From Bradyrhizobium sp. CB2312 (GTDB taxonomy: Bacteria > Pseudomonadota > Alphaproteobacteria > Rhizobiales > Xanthobacteraceae): a stretch of DNA of 64,000 nucleotides. Position numbers and translations under genes: made by a program. Positions 7,933 to 17,547 of the stretch are shown here, piece by piece. The notes under the pieces are model-generated. The model did no database searches. It had not been told where the DNA came from and worked only from the letters and a program-made list of their open reading frames with translations. The stretch spans positions 5,663,501 through 5,727,500 of the forward strand of contig NZ_CP121668.1 in the NCBI RefSeq assembly GCF_029714425.1, written 5' to 3'. Numbering within the stretch: the first letter of the stretch is position 1; each line of letters opens with the position of its first letter.

Positions 7933-8654
7933 GTCGTCCGCGTCGGCCGCACCACGATCTCGTTGACGTCGACATCATCGGGCTGCTCGATCGCAAAGCG
8001 CACCGCGCGGGCGATCGCGTTCGGCTGGAGCGCAATGGCCCGGTAGGTCTTCATCGCTTCGGCCGCGGCGGGATCGGTGATGGTGCTGGCGAGCTCGCTT
8101 TCGACCACGCCGGGATGGATACAGGTGACGCGGATGTTGCCGTGCTCCTGGCGCAGGCCGTCCGAGATCGCCCGCACCGCGTATTTGGTGGCGCAATAGA
8201 CCGCCGCGGTCGGCGATACGCTCAGCGCGCCAATCGAGGCGATGTTGATCACATGACCCGAACCGCGCGCCACCATCTCCGGCAGCACGGCCGCGATGCC
8301 GTACAGCACGCCCTTGATGTTGACGTCGACCATCCGGTCCCACTCCTCGACCTTCAGCGAGGCCATCAGCGACAGCGGCATCACGCCGGCATTGTTGATG
8401 GTGACGTCCACCCGCCCCCAGACGCCGCGCGCGGCACTGGCAAAGGCGGCGACGCTGGCGCGGTCGGTGACGTCGAGCGGATGCGCGAGCGCCGTTCCGC
8501 CTGCAGCGTTCAGCTCGGCTGCGAGATCCTTCAGACGATCAACGCGCCGCGCGCCCAGCAAGACCTTTGCACCTGCCGCGGCGAGTTCGCGGGCGATGCC
8601 TGCGCCGATGCCACTGGAGGCGCCAGTGATGAGAACGATTTTATCCATTGCCAT
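7929..8654 (-). CDS. SDR family oxidoreductase
   Basis: 241 residues, complete classical SDR. TGASSGIGAG cofactor loop near residue 11, NNAG near 87, Ser in NIASIGALS, and YCATK catalytic Tyr/Lys near 154-158; the region after it reads IHPGVVESEL. Start chosen at ATG 8654 (MAMDKIVLI); the frame extends to 8750 but that tail is not SDR-like. It is divergent from a LysR gene across a 109-base spacer, a common regulator-target layout. Substrate unknown. Confidence 0.9.
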   Translation of the reverse strand: MAMDKIVLITGASSGIGAGIARELAAAGAKVLLGARRVDRLKDLAAELNAAGGTALAHPLDVTDRASVAAFASAARGVWGRVDVTINNAGVMPLSLMASLKVEEWDRMVDVNIKGVLYGIAAVLPEMVARGSGHVINIASIGALSVSPTAAVYCATKYAVRAISDGLRQEHGNIRVTCIHPGVVESELASTITDPAAAEAMKTYRAIALQPNAIARAVRFAIEQPDDVDVNEIVVRPTRTT

Positions 8655-8763
8655 GAGGGGTCCTTTTTCGATCGCGTCGGCAGTAGCCGCGCGAAAGATG
8701 GACCGGAGCCGCCGTCGTGATAAGACGACGATCCTTAACCAGTTCGGCAAGCTGATCTAACCA

Positions 8764-9654
8764 ATGGAACACGATCTCAACGCCCTCGCCGTCTTTGCGC
8801 TGGTCGCCGAAGAGCGGAGTTTTCGCGCCGCTGCCGACCGTCTCGGGGTAACGCGCTCGGCCGTGAGCCAGACCATCCAGCGGCTCGAGGAAACGGTCGG
8901 CATCGCGCTGGTCCAGCGCACGACGCGCAGCGTCAGCCTGACCGAGGCCGGCGAGCGGCTGCATGCGGAAATCGCCCCCGCCCTCGCCGACATGCGCGCC
9001 GCGCTCGGCAACACCGAAGCATTGCAGGGACGGCCGCGCGGACTTCTGCGCCTCGCCGTGTCCTCGATTGCCGAGCATTTTCTGTCGGGACCGTTTCTCG
9101 CGTCTTTCACTGAAGCAAATCCGGAGGTGCAGCTCGACGTCACCGTGACTGATGCGGAGTTCGACATCGTCGCCGCCGGCTATGACGCCGGCGTTCGGCT
9201 CGGCGAGGTCATCGAGCAGGACATGATCGCGGTGCCGATCGCCGGCGACGAACGCCAGCTCGCGGTCTGCGCCCCGTCGTTTCGCGACCGCTTCGGCGTG
9301 CCCTCCCACCCGTCCGAGCTTCCGTCCTTTCGCTGCATCGGCTGGCGTCCGGCACCGAACGTTACGCCTTATCGCTGGGAGTTTGCGGAGGGCGGCAAGG
9401 AGTTCAGCGTCGCGGTGGCGCCCGAGATCACCACCAACGACATGGCGCTGATGATCAAGCTGGCGGTGGCGGGCGCGGGCATCACCTTCGGCATGGAGGC
9501 GAGCTTTCGCCCCGCGATCGCGCGCGGCGAGCTGGTGCCGATCCTGGAGGACTATTGTCCCTTCTTCGCCGGCTTCTATCTCTATTATCCGAGCCGCCGC
9601 AACCTTGCGCCGAAACTACGCGCGCTGATCGACCACCTGCGGCGGCGCGCGTGA
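8764..9654 (+). CDS. LysR family transcriptional regulator
   Basis: 296 residues. N-terminal HTH with FRAAADRLGVTRSAVSQTIQRLEE, then VQRTTRSVSLTEAGERL, then the periplasmic-binding-like effector domain (RGLLRLAVSSIAEHFL ...). Closest in style to the CrgA/PcpR-like LysR subgroup that often sits divergently to a dehydrogenase. It probably controls the SDR gene at 7929-8654 and perhaps itself. The start at 8764 follows the 109-base shared promoter region. Confidence 0.92.
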   Translation: MEHDLNALAVFALVAEERSFRAAADRLGVTRSAVSQTIQRLEETVGIALVQRTTRSVSLTEAGERLHAEIAPALADMRAALGNTEALQGRPRGLLRLAVSSIAEHFLSGPFLASFTEANPEVQLDVTVTDAEFDIVAAGYDAGVRLGEVIEQDMIAVPIAGDERQLAVCAPSFRDRFGVPSHPSELPSFRCIGWRPAPNVTPYRWEFAEGGKEFSVAVAPEITTNDMALMIKLAVAGAGITFGMEASFRPAIARGELVPILEDYCPFFAGFYLYYPSRRNLAPKLRALIDHLRRRA

Positions 9655-9671
9655 GCCGAAGGGAATTTGCC

Positions 9672-10058
9672 ATGACTGGTGACGACCTCGCCGGCATCTA
9701 CCGCGCCTACATCGCCTGCCTGAACCAACAGGATTGGCCGGCGCTCGGGCAGTTCGTGCATGATGACGTCGTCCGCAACGCGCGGCCGCTTGGGCTGTCG
9801 GGCTACCGCGCGATGCTCGAGCAGGATTTTCGCGACATCCCGGATCTGCGATTCAACATCGAGATGCTGATCTCCGAGCCGCCCCGCATCGCTGCCCGGC
9901 TGAAATTCGATTGCACGCCGGTCGGGACGTTCCTTGGGCTCGCCGTCAATGGGAAGCGCGTGTCGTTCTGCGAGAACGTGTTCTACGAATTTCGCGACGG
10001 ACAGATTCGGCAGGTGTGGTCGGTGATCGACAAGACGGCGATCGAGGCGCAGCTCTGA
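9672..10058 (+). CDS. SnoaL-like polyketide cyclase family protein
   Basis: 128 residues, one alpha+beta barrel of the NTF2/SnoaL type. It opens IYRAYIACLNQQDWPALGQFVHDDVV and continues GLSGYRAMLEQDFRDIPDLRFNIEMLI, the usual ester-cyclase/SnoaL pattern. Start taken at ATG 9672 with GAAGGGAA upstream; the frame extends further but lies in lysR. It begins 17 bases after the lysR stop, probably in the same transcript. Family members range from cyclases to proteins of unknown role. Confidence 0.8.
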   Translation: MTGDDLAGIYRAYIACLNQQDWPALGQFVHDDVVRNARPLGLSGYRAMLEQDFRDIPDLRFNIEMLISEPPRIAARLKFDCTPVGTFLGLAVNGKRVSFCENVFYEFRDGQIRQVWSVIDKTAIEAQL

Positions 10059-10080
10059 CGCCGCGCCTCGACGGTCGCCA

Positions 10081-11301
10081 TCATGCCGCCGCCGGCGCCG
10101 CCTCGCCTTGCGGCTTGGCAAAGGGGCGGAATGTCATCGCCATCAGGAACGCGCCCAAGCCCATCGCCCAGGAGGCGATGTAGAGCCAGGCGTAGCTGGA
10201 GAACGCGTCATAGATCAGACCGCCGGCGAGCGGGCCGGTCGCCATGCCGAGGCTGCCGGCCATCGCGGTGCCGCCGATCACGGTGCCCATCATCCGCAGC
10301 GGAAAGTTTTCGCGGGCGAGCACGGCATAGAGCGGCATGGTGCCAGCATAGATGAAGCCGAACACGGCGCCGACCGCGTAGAACGTCGCGAGCTGATGCG
10401 CGAAGACATAAGCGAGCGCGCCGAACGCCTGGAGCAGCAGCCCCGAGACCAGCACGCGCTTGGCGCCGAAGCGGTCGCCCATCAGGCCGAAGGCGATGCG
10501 GCCGCCCATGCCGGCAAGGCCCTCGACACTGTAGATCGTCACCGCCGCGATCAGCGGGATGCCGCAGCTCACGGCATAGGACACGGTGTGGATGATCGGG
10601 CCGGAATGGGTGGCGCAGCAGAAGAAATTGGTCGCGAGCAGGATCAGGAATTGCGGCGAGCGCAGCGCCTCGGCCATCGACATTTCCCCCTGCCCCGTGC
10701 CCGCGCCTGACGGCGCGGCCGCGGCCTGCGCGAGCGCGGGCGGGCGGCGCACCAGCAGCGAGACCGGGATCATGATGGCGCCGACCACGAGCGCCACGAT
10801 CTGCATCGAGGTGCGCCAGTCGTGGCCGGAGACGAGCCAGGCCGCGAGCGGCGACATCGTCATCGGCGCCATGCCCATGCCGGCCGACACGAGCGACACG
10901 GCAAGGCTGCGGTGCGTATCGAACCAGCCGGTGACGGTCGCCATCATCGGCGCGAAGATCGCGGCGCAGGAGGCGCCGACCAGCAGGCCGAACACGAACT
11001 GGAACAGCAGAAGCGAGGTCGCATGGCTCGCCGCGAACAGGCTGAGCGCCAGCACGGTCGATCCCGTCAGCACCACCGGACGCGGCCCGAACCTGTCCGT
11101 CGCCGTGCCCCAGGCCATGCTGGTGCAGGCCATCGCCAGGAAGCCGATCGTCATCGCGCTGGAGATGCCGGTCACCGACCAGCCGGTGTCCTTTGTGATC
11201 GGCTGCAGGAACACCGGCAGCGAGAACATGCCGCCGATCGCGACGCAGCCAAGCAGGCCGCCGGCGGCGACGATCACCCAGCGATAGGAGGAAGCATTCA
11301 T
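10081..11301 (-). CDS. MFS transporter
   Basis: 406 residues, hydrophobic throughout with the repeated 6+6 helix layout of the major facilitator superfamily. Motif A-like GTATDRFGPRPV lies between TM2 and TM3, and GRIAFGLMGDRFGAKRV is its second-half copy. A cytoplasmic Ala/Pro-rich loop (PPALAQAAAAPSGAG) joins the halves. Sequence style is that of monocarboxylate/oxalate-formate antiporter-type MFS carriers; the substrate is not readable. It stands alone, convergent with the SnoaL-like gene. Confidence 0.88.
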   Translation of the reverse strand: MNASSYRWVIVAAGGLLGCVAIGGMFSLPVFLQPITKDTGWSVTGISSAMTIGFLAMACTSMAWGTATDRFGPRPVVLTGSTVLALSLFAASHATSLLLFQFVFGLLVGASCAAIFAPMMATVTGWFDTHRSLAVSLVSAGMGMAPMTMSPLAAWLVSGHDWRTSMQIVALVVGAIMIPVSLLVRRPPALAQAAAAPSGAGTGQGEMSMAEALRSPQFLILLATNFFCCATHSGPIIHTVSYAVSCGIPLIAAVTIYSVEGLAGMGGRIAFGLMGDRFGAKRVLVSGLLLQAFGALAYVFAHQLATFYAVGAVFGFIYAGTMPLYAVLARENFPLRMMGTVIGGTAMAGSLGMATGPLAGGLIYDAFSSYAWLYIASWAMGLGAFLMAMTFRPFAKPQGEAAPAAA

Positions 11302-11672
11302 TTTGGTCTCCCGTCAGATCTGTCTGGGTGGAAGACGAATGGGAACCGTGCGGGCCGACAGAGTAGCGTGATTTTTTGCGGTGGGCTCCCTGGCCTCGCG
11401 AATTTCGGGCCCGCACATCAAAAATCTCGAAAACAACGCCATGCACAGTAGCCGGCAGCAGCGGGATCAATGACTTACGAGGCGCATCGCTTGCGATGCC
11501 CAAGAATTGCTAGGAATCGCGATGCCAGCAAGCGATTTGACACGTCGGGCAAAACACCGGCATGATGTCATCATCCCGCCAGCATAGTCGCATCACGTTT
11601 GGACGCCCGCCGATCATGGCGCGCGGTCGCCGATCCGTGCGCGATGCGCTGGTTTTCGAATGGACCCTTGAC
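11302..11672. other. Intergenic, 371 bp
   Basis: Divergent spacer between the MFS gene and a cupin gene. The cupin frame is open back to 11562, but its N-terminus there is not cupin-like. I see no RNA gene or clear operator. Confidence 0.5.
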
Positions 11673-12131
11673 ATGCCAAAGATCGACATCGCCGCAGTCC
11701 CGACCCGCAAGGGCTCGGGCTATCCGGCCCCCTTCGACGCGCCGTGCGCCGAGCGCATCCGCAAGCGGCTCGGCAACGCCGGGGGACTTGCGGATTTCGG
11801 CGTCAATCTGATGCGCCTGCCGCCGGGCAACTGGTCGAGCCAGCGGCACTGGCATTCGCATGAGGACGAGTTCGTCTATGTGCTCGAAGGCGAACTGGTG
11901 CTGATCGAGGACCAGGGCGAAACCGTGCTGCGCGCGGGCGACTGCGCCGCCTTCCCGAAAGGCAGTGGCAACGGCCATCACATGATCAACCGCTCGGATG
12001 CAGTGGCGGTCTATCTCGAGGTCGGCTCGCGCGCGCCCGAGGACCTCACGACCTGCTCCGACATCGACATGATGAGTGCGAACTCCGACGGCCGCTTCGT
12101 GCACAAGGACGGTACGCGCTATCCGGACTAA
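11673..12131 (+). CDS. Cupin domain-containing protein
   Basis: 152 residues from ATG 11673 (MPKIDIAAVPTRKGSGYPAPF). One cupin barrel: motif 1 RHWHSHEDEFVYVLEGELVL and motif 2 AGDCAAFPKGSGNGHHMIN, giving the His-His-Glu-His metal set. The C-terminal SDIDMM...GRFVHKDGTRYPD resembles the conserved tail of rhizobial cupins annotated as transcriptional-regulator-like cupins. Enzymatic role unknown; no operon partner. Confidence 0.85.
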   Translation: MPKIDIAAVPTRKGSGYPAPFDAPCAERIRKRLGNAGGLADFGVNLMRLPPGNWSSQRHWHSHEDEFVYVLEGELVLIEDQGETVLRAGDCAAFPKGSGNGHHMINRSDAVAVYLEVGSRAPEDLTTCSDIDMMSANSDGRFVHKDGTRYPD

Positions 12132-12314
12132 GCCGTGTACCTGCAAACGTGACTGGCGACTACGCTCGCTTCGCGCCTATAGCGACCAAGTTCGTGCGGC
12201 AGCGCGGTATGTCGCGATGGTCCATGAAGAGACTCATGCACCGCTGCAATTACGAGTTGGCTGATCCATCACGGCGGCACGCTCGAAAACGGCGTAAATC
12301 GCTCCCCGCAAGAG

Positions 12315-13664
12315 TCACACCTCGGTCATTTTCGCAAGCACTCGCTCGACGAGCGCAGGATCGCGATAGACGCTGCGTGGCTTCAATAGATGTTGGACCT
12401 CGACGGTTAGCTTATGGACGGCCGGATCTTCGGCGGCAAGCCGGGTCAGGGCGATACCGAAGTTGCGCGTCATCTCAAAATCCGCCGGACGTTGCCCGCG
12501 CGTACTGGGAAACGCGAAGTCGAGTATGGCCACCGACCACGGCGTCTCGATCAACGTCGGCACTTCGGCGAAGAAAGCAGGTGCCAGCCCGGCGATTGAA
12601 TCGCTGTTTACCGCTAGTCTCTCGAGAAGCCCTTGGAGCAGGCGCGCCTCCAGGGCGGCCACGCTCATGCCTTGCCCGTAGACGGGATTGAACCGACAAA
12701 TTGCGTCGCCGATCGGCAACAGCCCGCGGGGAAAACCATCGAGCCGCTCGAAATGACGCCGCACGCTTTCCGGGAAACCGTAGCGCGCGACCCCGTCGAG
12801 GCGCCTGGCGTGCTTGATCGCATTGTAGATCGTCGGCGTCCGAAGCGATCGAGCATACGTCAGGAACCCCTCCGCATCACCGGGCGGGACCTCACCGAGG
12901 CGGCCGCTAAGGGTTACCATCCACCGGTCGCCCTCGAGCGGAAGCAAGATGCCACCCCGGCGATTGTGGGGCGCCTGAGCGAAGGTGATGACGCCTTTCC
13001 ACTCGGTCGGCGCATCGTCGGAAACTGCAAAGACACATGTGGAATAGGAGAGATCGATGCCGATTGTGGTCTCCTCGGGCAGCGGTCGGCCGCCCGATTG
13101 CAGCAGGGCGAGAGTGAGCGTGCCGCGTCCGGTGGCGTCGACGACAAGATCCGCAGCGATCGTCTCGCTCGTGCCCCTGCCATTCTCGCAGCGCACGCCG
13201 ATGACCGCCTCTCCATTTGGCGACGCCAGCACTTCCGTGACCCGGCAGCGCTGGCGCAACACGATGTTGGCGAGGCCTTCGACCCGGCGCCGCACGACGT
13301 GCTCGATGGTGGGCCGTGACGCCGCATAACCGCACCAGCCGAGATCGCGTTGCGGGAAGGGATTGTAGCCCGGGGGCTCGAGGCGGGTATCGAGACCGGC
13401 CTTGAGCCGCACGCCTCCCGCCCGTGCGAGATCCTGCTCGAATCCCGGGAACAGCTCGCTGAGAGCGCGCTGGCCGCTGAGCAGCAACGCATGCACATGC
13501 CGCGCCTGCGGCGTCCCGGCGCGACGCGTGGGCTCCACGGGTAGAGTGTCGCGCTCCAGAACAACGAGCTGCTCGAAGTGGTCGGCAAGCGCCCCTGCGG
13601 CCGCGAGCCCACCCATTCCCGCGCCGATCACGACAGCCTGCTTGCCGACGAGAGTTGATGCCAT
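12315..13664 (-). CDS. FAD-dependent monooxygenase-like protein
   Basis: 449 residues, soluble flavoprotein of the PHBH/halogenase-like group. Rossmann motif VVIGAGMGGLAAAGAL at residues about 9-24, DLVVDATGRG mid-protein, and the FAD ribityl motif GDAICRFNPVYGQGMSVAALEA near residue 320. Start at ATG 13664 with GGGAGG upstream; the open frame continues to 14000 without homologous content. Substrate unknown. It lies 3' of a solute-binding protein gene on the same strand, 271 bases away, so a functional link is only possible. Confidence 0.85.
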   Translation of the reverse strand: MASTLVGKQAVVIGAGMGGLAAAGALADHFEQLVVLERDTLPVEPTRRAGTPQARHVHALLLSGQRALSELFPGFEQDLARAGGVRLKAGLDTRLEPPGYNPFPQRDLGWCGYAASRPTIEHVVRRRVEGLANIVLRQRCRVTEVLASPNGEAVIGVRCENGRGTSETIAADLVVDATGRGTLTLALLQSGGRPLPEETTIGIDLSYSTCVFAVSDDAPTEWKGVITFAQAPHNRRGGILLPLEGDRWMVTLSGRLGEVPPGDAEGFLTYARSLRTPTIYNAIKHARRLDGVARYGFPESVRRHFERLDGFPRGLLPIGDAICRFNPVYGQGMSVAALEARLLQGLLERLAVNSDSIAGLAPAFFAEVPTLIETPWSVAILDFAFPSTRGQRPADFEMTRNFGIALTRLAAEDPAVHKLTVEVQHLLKPRSVYRDPALVERVLAKMTEV

Positions 13665-13935
13665 CGCCACCTCCCATTTCCAAGTGTGTCTTGATCGACT
13701 CGAATCGATCCAAGCGCGGGCGAGCGCTCGGGGCCCGGTGATGATGGCTCGGTGTGCCCTGAGAGCAAAAACGGGTCGAGTTAAGCAAATAACGAGTCTG
13801 CGGGATGGTTGTGCGGCCGGTCGTCGAGAACGGCCCGTGCAGTCGTTGGGTACCCACGTGTTGCGAACATTAGTCTTAGCGCTGGCCGCGTTTGGCCGAT
13901 CCGCTACGTGGAGCGAGCCGCCATACCTCCCGTCG

Positions 13936-15273
13936 TCAGCCTCGCATGAAGCCCTCGCACTCGCCCTCCGCCCACGCGAGGCTGCTCTCCAGTGCTTCAC
14001 CCCGCGAGTAGCGGAGGCACATTTTGGTCATCGTCGCCTGCGCGAAGATCTGCTGTGCGATCTTCGGCGGCGCGGGCCAAGCCGCGATTGATAGTCTCTG
14101 ATGATTGTAGGGATTGGGATAGTGGTAGAGCGTGCCTTTCGGCGGCTCCGCTTCCGCCCAGACCCTCAAGTTCGTGAACTTCACGTAGGCCGGGAGATCA
14201 TAACCGCCGCTGGCGACCACCAGCTTCTCAATCGACGACGCCTGCGAGAGATGCGCGAGCAGGCTCTTCGCCGCCTCCTTGTTCTTGGAGAAATTCCAGA
14301 TGCCCCAGAAGAAAGGGAAATACGGCGCAAAGCGGCCCTTCGGGCCCGCCGGGAGGCCGTGGGTCCAGCATTGCTCGGCAACGTGTGGTGCATCGCGCTT
14401 GGCCACCGCCCAAGGACTCGGCGGATTCATGATCAGCGCGCCCCTGCCAGAGATCAACCATTTGTTGTTGGAAGCATCATCCCACGCCGGCACGTCGGGG
14501 GGCAGGAACGCGATCAGCCTCTTGTAAAATTCCAGCGCTTGGCGCACCTCGTCGGTCTTGACCGTAAGATTACCGTTGGCATCGACCAGCTGCGCGCCGA
14601 ATGACTGGAAGAATGCCCCGGCGGCAACCACGCTGTCGACGGTCTCTCCCAACCCGATGCCGAAGGGGAAGCCGCCTTTGTGGCAGGCTTCAGCGGCCTT
14701 CAGGAAGGCGTCCATCGTCCAGCTGTCGGCCTGCGGCGGGCTGCCAGCCGGGTAGATCGCCTGCACATCGATGCCGGCGTATTTCTTCATCAGATCAATG
14801 CGAGAGCAAGGAGCCTGGATTTGGCTGCCGATCGTAGCGGGAATGGCCATCCAAGTGTCGTTTACTTGGCCAAGATACTTCACCGTGCCATTCACCTCGC
14901 CGTTCTGCTTGAGGATCGGCTCCATGACATCGTTCACCGGCTCGAGCCGTTCGGCATAATTGTGAACACGCCACGTGGTCATCGCAAGAATGTCGTGTCC
15001 GGCCTTCGCTTGCGCTTCGGCGGCGCCGGTTAGAAGGAGTTTGTTGCCTTGGCTGCCAATGTAATCGATCTGAACGTCGACCTTTGCCTTTTCGGCCCAT
15101 TCTTTGACGAGATCCGCGGAGGTCGTGTTGGCGCCCGGCACAAAGTGGTCCCAAAAACCTATCGATAGCTTACCGGCGGCGTAGGCGCCGCGCACATAAG
15201 GCGCGGTGACGAGCGCGGCGGAAGACATGGCCGACGCGGTTACAAACTGTCGTCGAGAAAACTTTCGTGACAT
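13936..15273 (-). CDS. Extracellular solute-binding protein, Tat-exported
   Basis: 445 residues. A twin-arginine signal (SRRQFV, residues 6-11, then hydrophobic AMSSAALV) precedes a type-1 ABC sugar-binding fold of the UgpB/MalE class: KLSIGFWDHFVPGAN start, a central GLGETVDSVVAAGAFFQSFG, and late FPFFWGIWNFSKNKEAAKSLL. It would capture a solute in the periplasm for an ABC importer. No permease or ATPase gene lies nearby, so it is an orphan in this window. The ligand is unknown. Confidence 0.87.
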   Translation of the reverse strand: MSRKFSRRQFVTASAMSSAALVTAPYVRGAYAAGKLSIGFWDHFVPGANTTSADLVKEWAEKAKVDVQIDYIGSQGNKLLLTGAAEAQAKAGHDILAMTTWRVHNYAERLEPVNDVMEPILKQNGEVNGTVKYLGQVNDTWMAIPATIGSQIQAPCSRIDLMKKYAGIDVQAIYPAGSPPQADSWTMDAFLKAAEACHKGGFPFGIGLGETVDSVVAAGAFFQSFGAQLVDANGNLTVKTDEVRQALEFYKRLIAFLPPDVPAWDDASNNKWLISGRGALIMNPPSPWAVAKRDAPHVAEQCWTHGLPAGPKGRFAPYFPFFWGIWNFSKNKEAAKSLLAHLSQASSIEKLVVASGGYDLPAYVKFTNLRVWAEAEPPKGTLYHYPNPYNHQRLSIAAWPAPPKIAQQIFAQATMTKMCLRYSRGEALESSLAWAEGECEGFMRG

Positions 15274-15749
15274 TTGTTCCCTCCACGCTGATCAATGGGC
15301 TGTTTTGTTTCTCGTGTGCTTCCTCGGCGCTGCGCGAAAAAGAGGGGCGCGCAGCTGTTGAAGATTTGGATGGCCGGGTCTGCGTCCACCCGCAATCATG
15401 ATACGACAAAGCGATAGCGGCTGCGCTGGTCGCGATAGAGGCGCGTCGCATGGTCTTCAAGGCCATGACAACTTCCTTGGCATTTACGAGGGGCGTTGCC
15501 GCCGATCCTTCAAGCGGAGGCCCACGTTAACTCTCTTACCGCCGCTCGGGTACGGCCGGGCAGCAAGGTAAGCCGTTGGCTGCACTCCTGGATTGTCTCT
15601 GCGCAAATCGCTGCCAGCCTAAAGACCGTATCAGGTCGTGGGTGAACGCTCTTGACATTCTGCTTACATTCTCCTCACCGACCGCATATTCTTGCGTTGC
15701 AACCGGCACGGGACACCGTCGGGAGAAAGTTACCCAAGGAATTGCCAGC
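15274..15749. other. Intergenic, 476 bp
   Basis: Divergent spacer between the solute-binding protein gene and the winged-helix regulator. An open frame from 15576 runs into the regulator but its first 58 codons show no domain. No RNA gene or repeat recognised. Confidence 0.45.
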
Positions 15750-17369
15750 TTGCGGTATCTCTTCGAGCAGTACGCGTTCGACACCGACCGTCGCGAACTT
15801 TACCGCGGGGCGCAATTGGTTTCCGTTGCTCCGCAGGTGTTCGATCTGCTCGCTTACCTGATCCGCAACAGGGAACGGGTCGTGAGTAAGGACGACCTCA
15901 TCAATAACGTTTGGAACGGCCGTGTCGTGTCCGATGCTGCAGTGACGACGCGCCTGAATGTCGCTCGGAGCGTGATCGGAGATTCCGGCGAGAAACAACA
16001 TTTTATCAAAACTCTGCAACGCAAGGGCTTTCGTTTTGTTGGGGCGGTGCAGGAAGTGCGCCGGCCTGCAGACGTGTTGCCCCCAGCCTGTTCTGGTGAA
16101 CAGATCTTTCAGGTTATAGCTGACCCGGATCGGCCCGATGCCGCGACCGTTACGATGTCCATTCCTGCGCCGCGTCTTTCCATCGTCGTGCTGCCATTCG
16201 CAAACATCGGAGGTGATCCCGAGCAGGACTATTTCGTCGACGGCGTGACCGAGAGCCTGACCACCGACCTTTCGCGCATCAGCGGCTCATTCGTGATCGC
16301 TCGCAACACCGCTTTCACCTTCAAGGGCAAAATTGTCGATGTAAGGCAGATCGGACGCGAGTTGAACATCCGCTATGTTCTCGAAGGTTCAGTGCAGCGA
16401 GGCGGCAACCGGATTCGCGTGAATGTTCAGCTGATCGATGCCGAAACCGGCACTCACCTCTGGGCCGAGCGGTTCGAGAAACCCGTCGCCGACCTGTTCG
16501 ACACGCAGGATGAAATCGTATCGCGGCTAGCAAACACGCTGAATGCCCAGCTCATTCAGGTTGAGGCGCGGCGAGCGGGACGTTCAACCCATCCCGATGC
16601 GATGGACCTGTATTTCCAAGGCTGGGCTTACGAGAACAATGGGACGACCGCGGACTACATGACGCAAGCGCAGGTCTTTTTCGACCGTGCCCTGGCGCTT
16701 GATCCCGGAAACATTGAGGCGCTGGTCGGTTCGGCGCGGGTTAGAGCGGCGTTTGGTGCCAACCTTATGCGCGACGACTGGACCGCACACTTTGTTGCGG
16801 CCGAAGCAGTCATAGTGCGGGCTCTGTCCCTTGCGCCAAACCATGCTCGGGCCCATAGCGTCCTGGGTTTCGTCCAGTCATTTACCCATCGCGCGGTCCA
16901 AGGCATCGCTGAATGCGAACGAGCGTTGGCACTGGATCACAATTTGGCCGACGCTCATGCCTTCATCGGTCTCGCTAAGACTTTTCTCGGTCGCAGCGAT
17001 GAGACCGAGGCCCATGTCCGCGAGGCGCTTCGCCTCTCTCCTCGCGATAACTACGCCTACCGGTGGTCAATGTTTGTCGGTCTCGCCAAGTTGGCGCTCG
17101 GCGCCGACGTGGAAGCGGTTGCCTGGCTGCGCCGGAGCATCGAGGCCAACCGAAACCATCCCATCCCGCATTGCTTTCTCGCCGCCGCTCTGGCTCTGCT
17201 CGGCTCACCGGACGAGGCGCGGGCCGCCGCGCGGGCGGGCCTTGTGCTCAATCCGACCTTCACTCTCCGCCGCTTCCGAGCCCGCGCGGCGAGCGACCAT
17301 CCGGCTTACCTCGCCGGGCGCGAGCGTGTGTATGAGGGCCTGCGCATGGCCGGGGTGCCGGAGGGCTGA
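15750..17369 (+). CDS. Winged-helix/TolB-like/TPR regulator (CadC-like)
   Basis: 539 residues from a TTG at 15750, chosen because residue 1 then starts the usual LRYLFEQYAFDTDRREL opening and AAGGA lies about 10 bases upstream; 15576 is a longer option. About 1-97 is an OmpR/CadC-type DNA-binding domain. About 145-270 is a TolB N-terminal-like domain (SIVVLPFANIGGDPEQDYFV, then VRYVLEGSVQ-type IRYVLEGSVQRGGNRIRVNVQLI and THLWAERF). The remainder consists of TPR-like repeats. No obvious transmembrane helix, unlike CadC. Such proteins are common in rhizobia; targets here are unknown. Confidence 0.82.
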   Translation: MRYLFEQYAFDTDRRELYRGAQLVSVAPQVFDLLAYLIRNRERVVSKDDLINNVWNGRVVSDAAVTTRLNVARSVIGDSGEKQHFIKTLQRKGFRFVGAVQEVRRPADVLPPACSGEQIFQVIADPDRPDAATVTMSIPAPRLSIVVLPFANIGGDPEQDYFVDGVTESLTTDLSRISGSFVIARNTAFTFKGKIVDVRQIGRELNIRYVLEGSVQRGGNRIRVNVQLIDAETGTHLWAERFEKPVADLFDTQDEIVSRLANTLNAQLIQVEARRAGRSTHPDAMDLYFQGWAYENNGTTADYMTQAQVFFDRALALDPGNIEALVGSARVRAAFGANLMRDDWTAHFVAAEAVIVRALSLAPNHARAHSVLGFVQSFTHRAVQGIAECERALALDHNLADAHAFIGLAKTFLGRSDETEAHVREALRLSPRDNYAYRWSMFVGLAKLALGADVEAVAWLRRSIEANRNHPIPHCFLAAALALLGSPDEARAAARAGLVLNPTFTLRRFRARAASDHPAYLAGRERVYEGLRMAGVPEG

Positions 17370-17547
17370 TGTCCGCTTCGGGTCCAGAAGCTGCCCTACC
17401 CGCCAGGTCGCAGTTTTCCCCGACAGACATTACATACGAAAGCGCGCCCCCACTGCGGGTGCCGAAACTGTAAAGCTTTGTCCAAGGGGTATGAGCGCGG
17501 CTTCGATCAACGCGATGAACCCGCTCAAGACGAAGGACATAGGTTGA

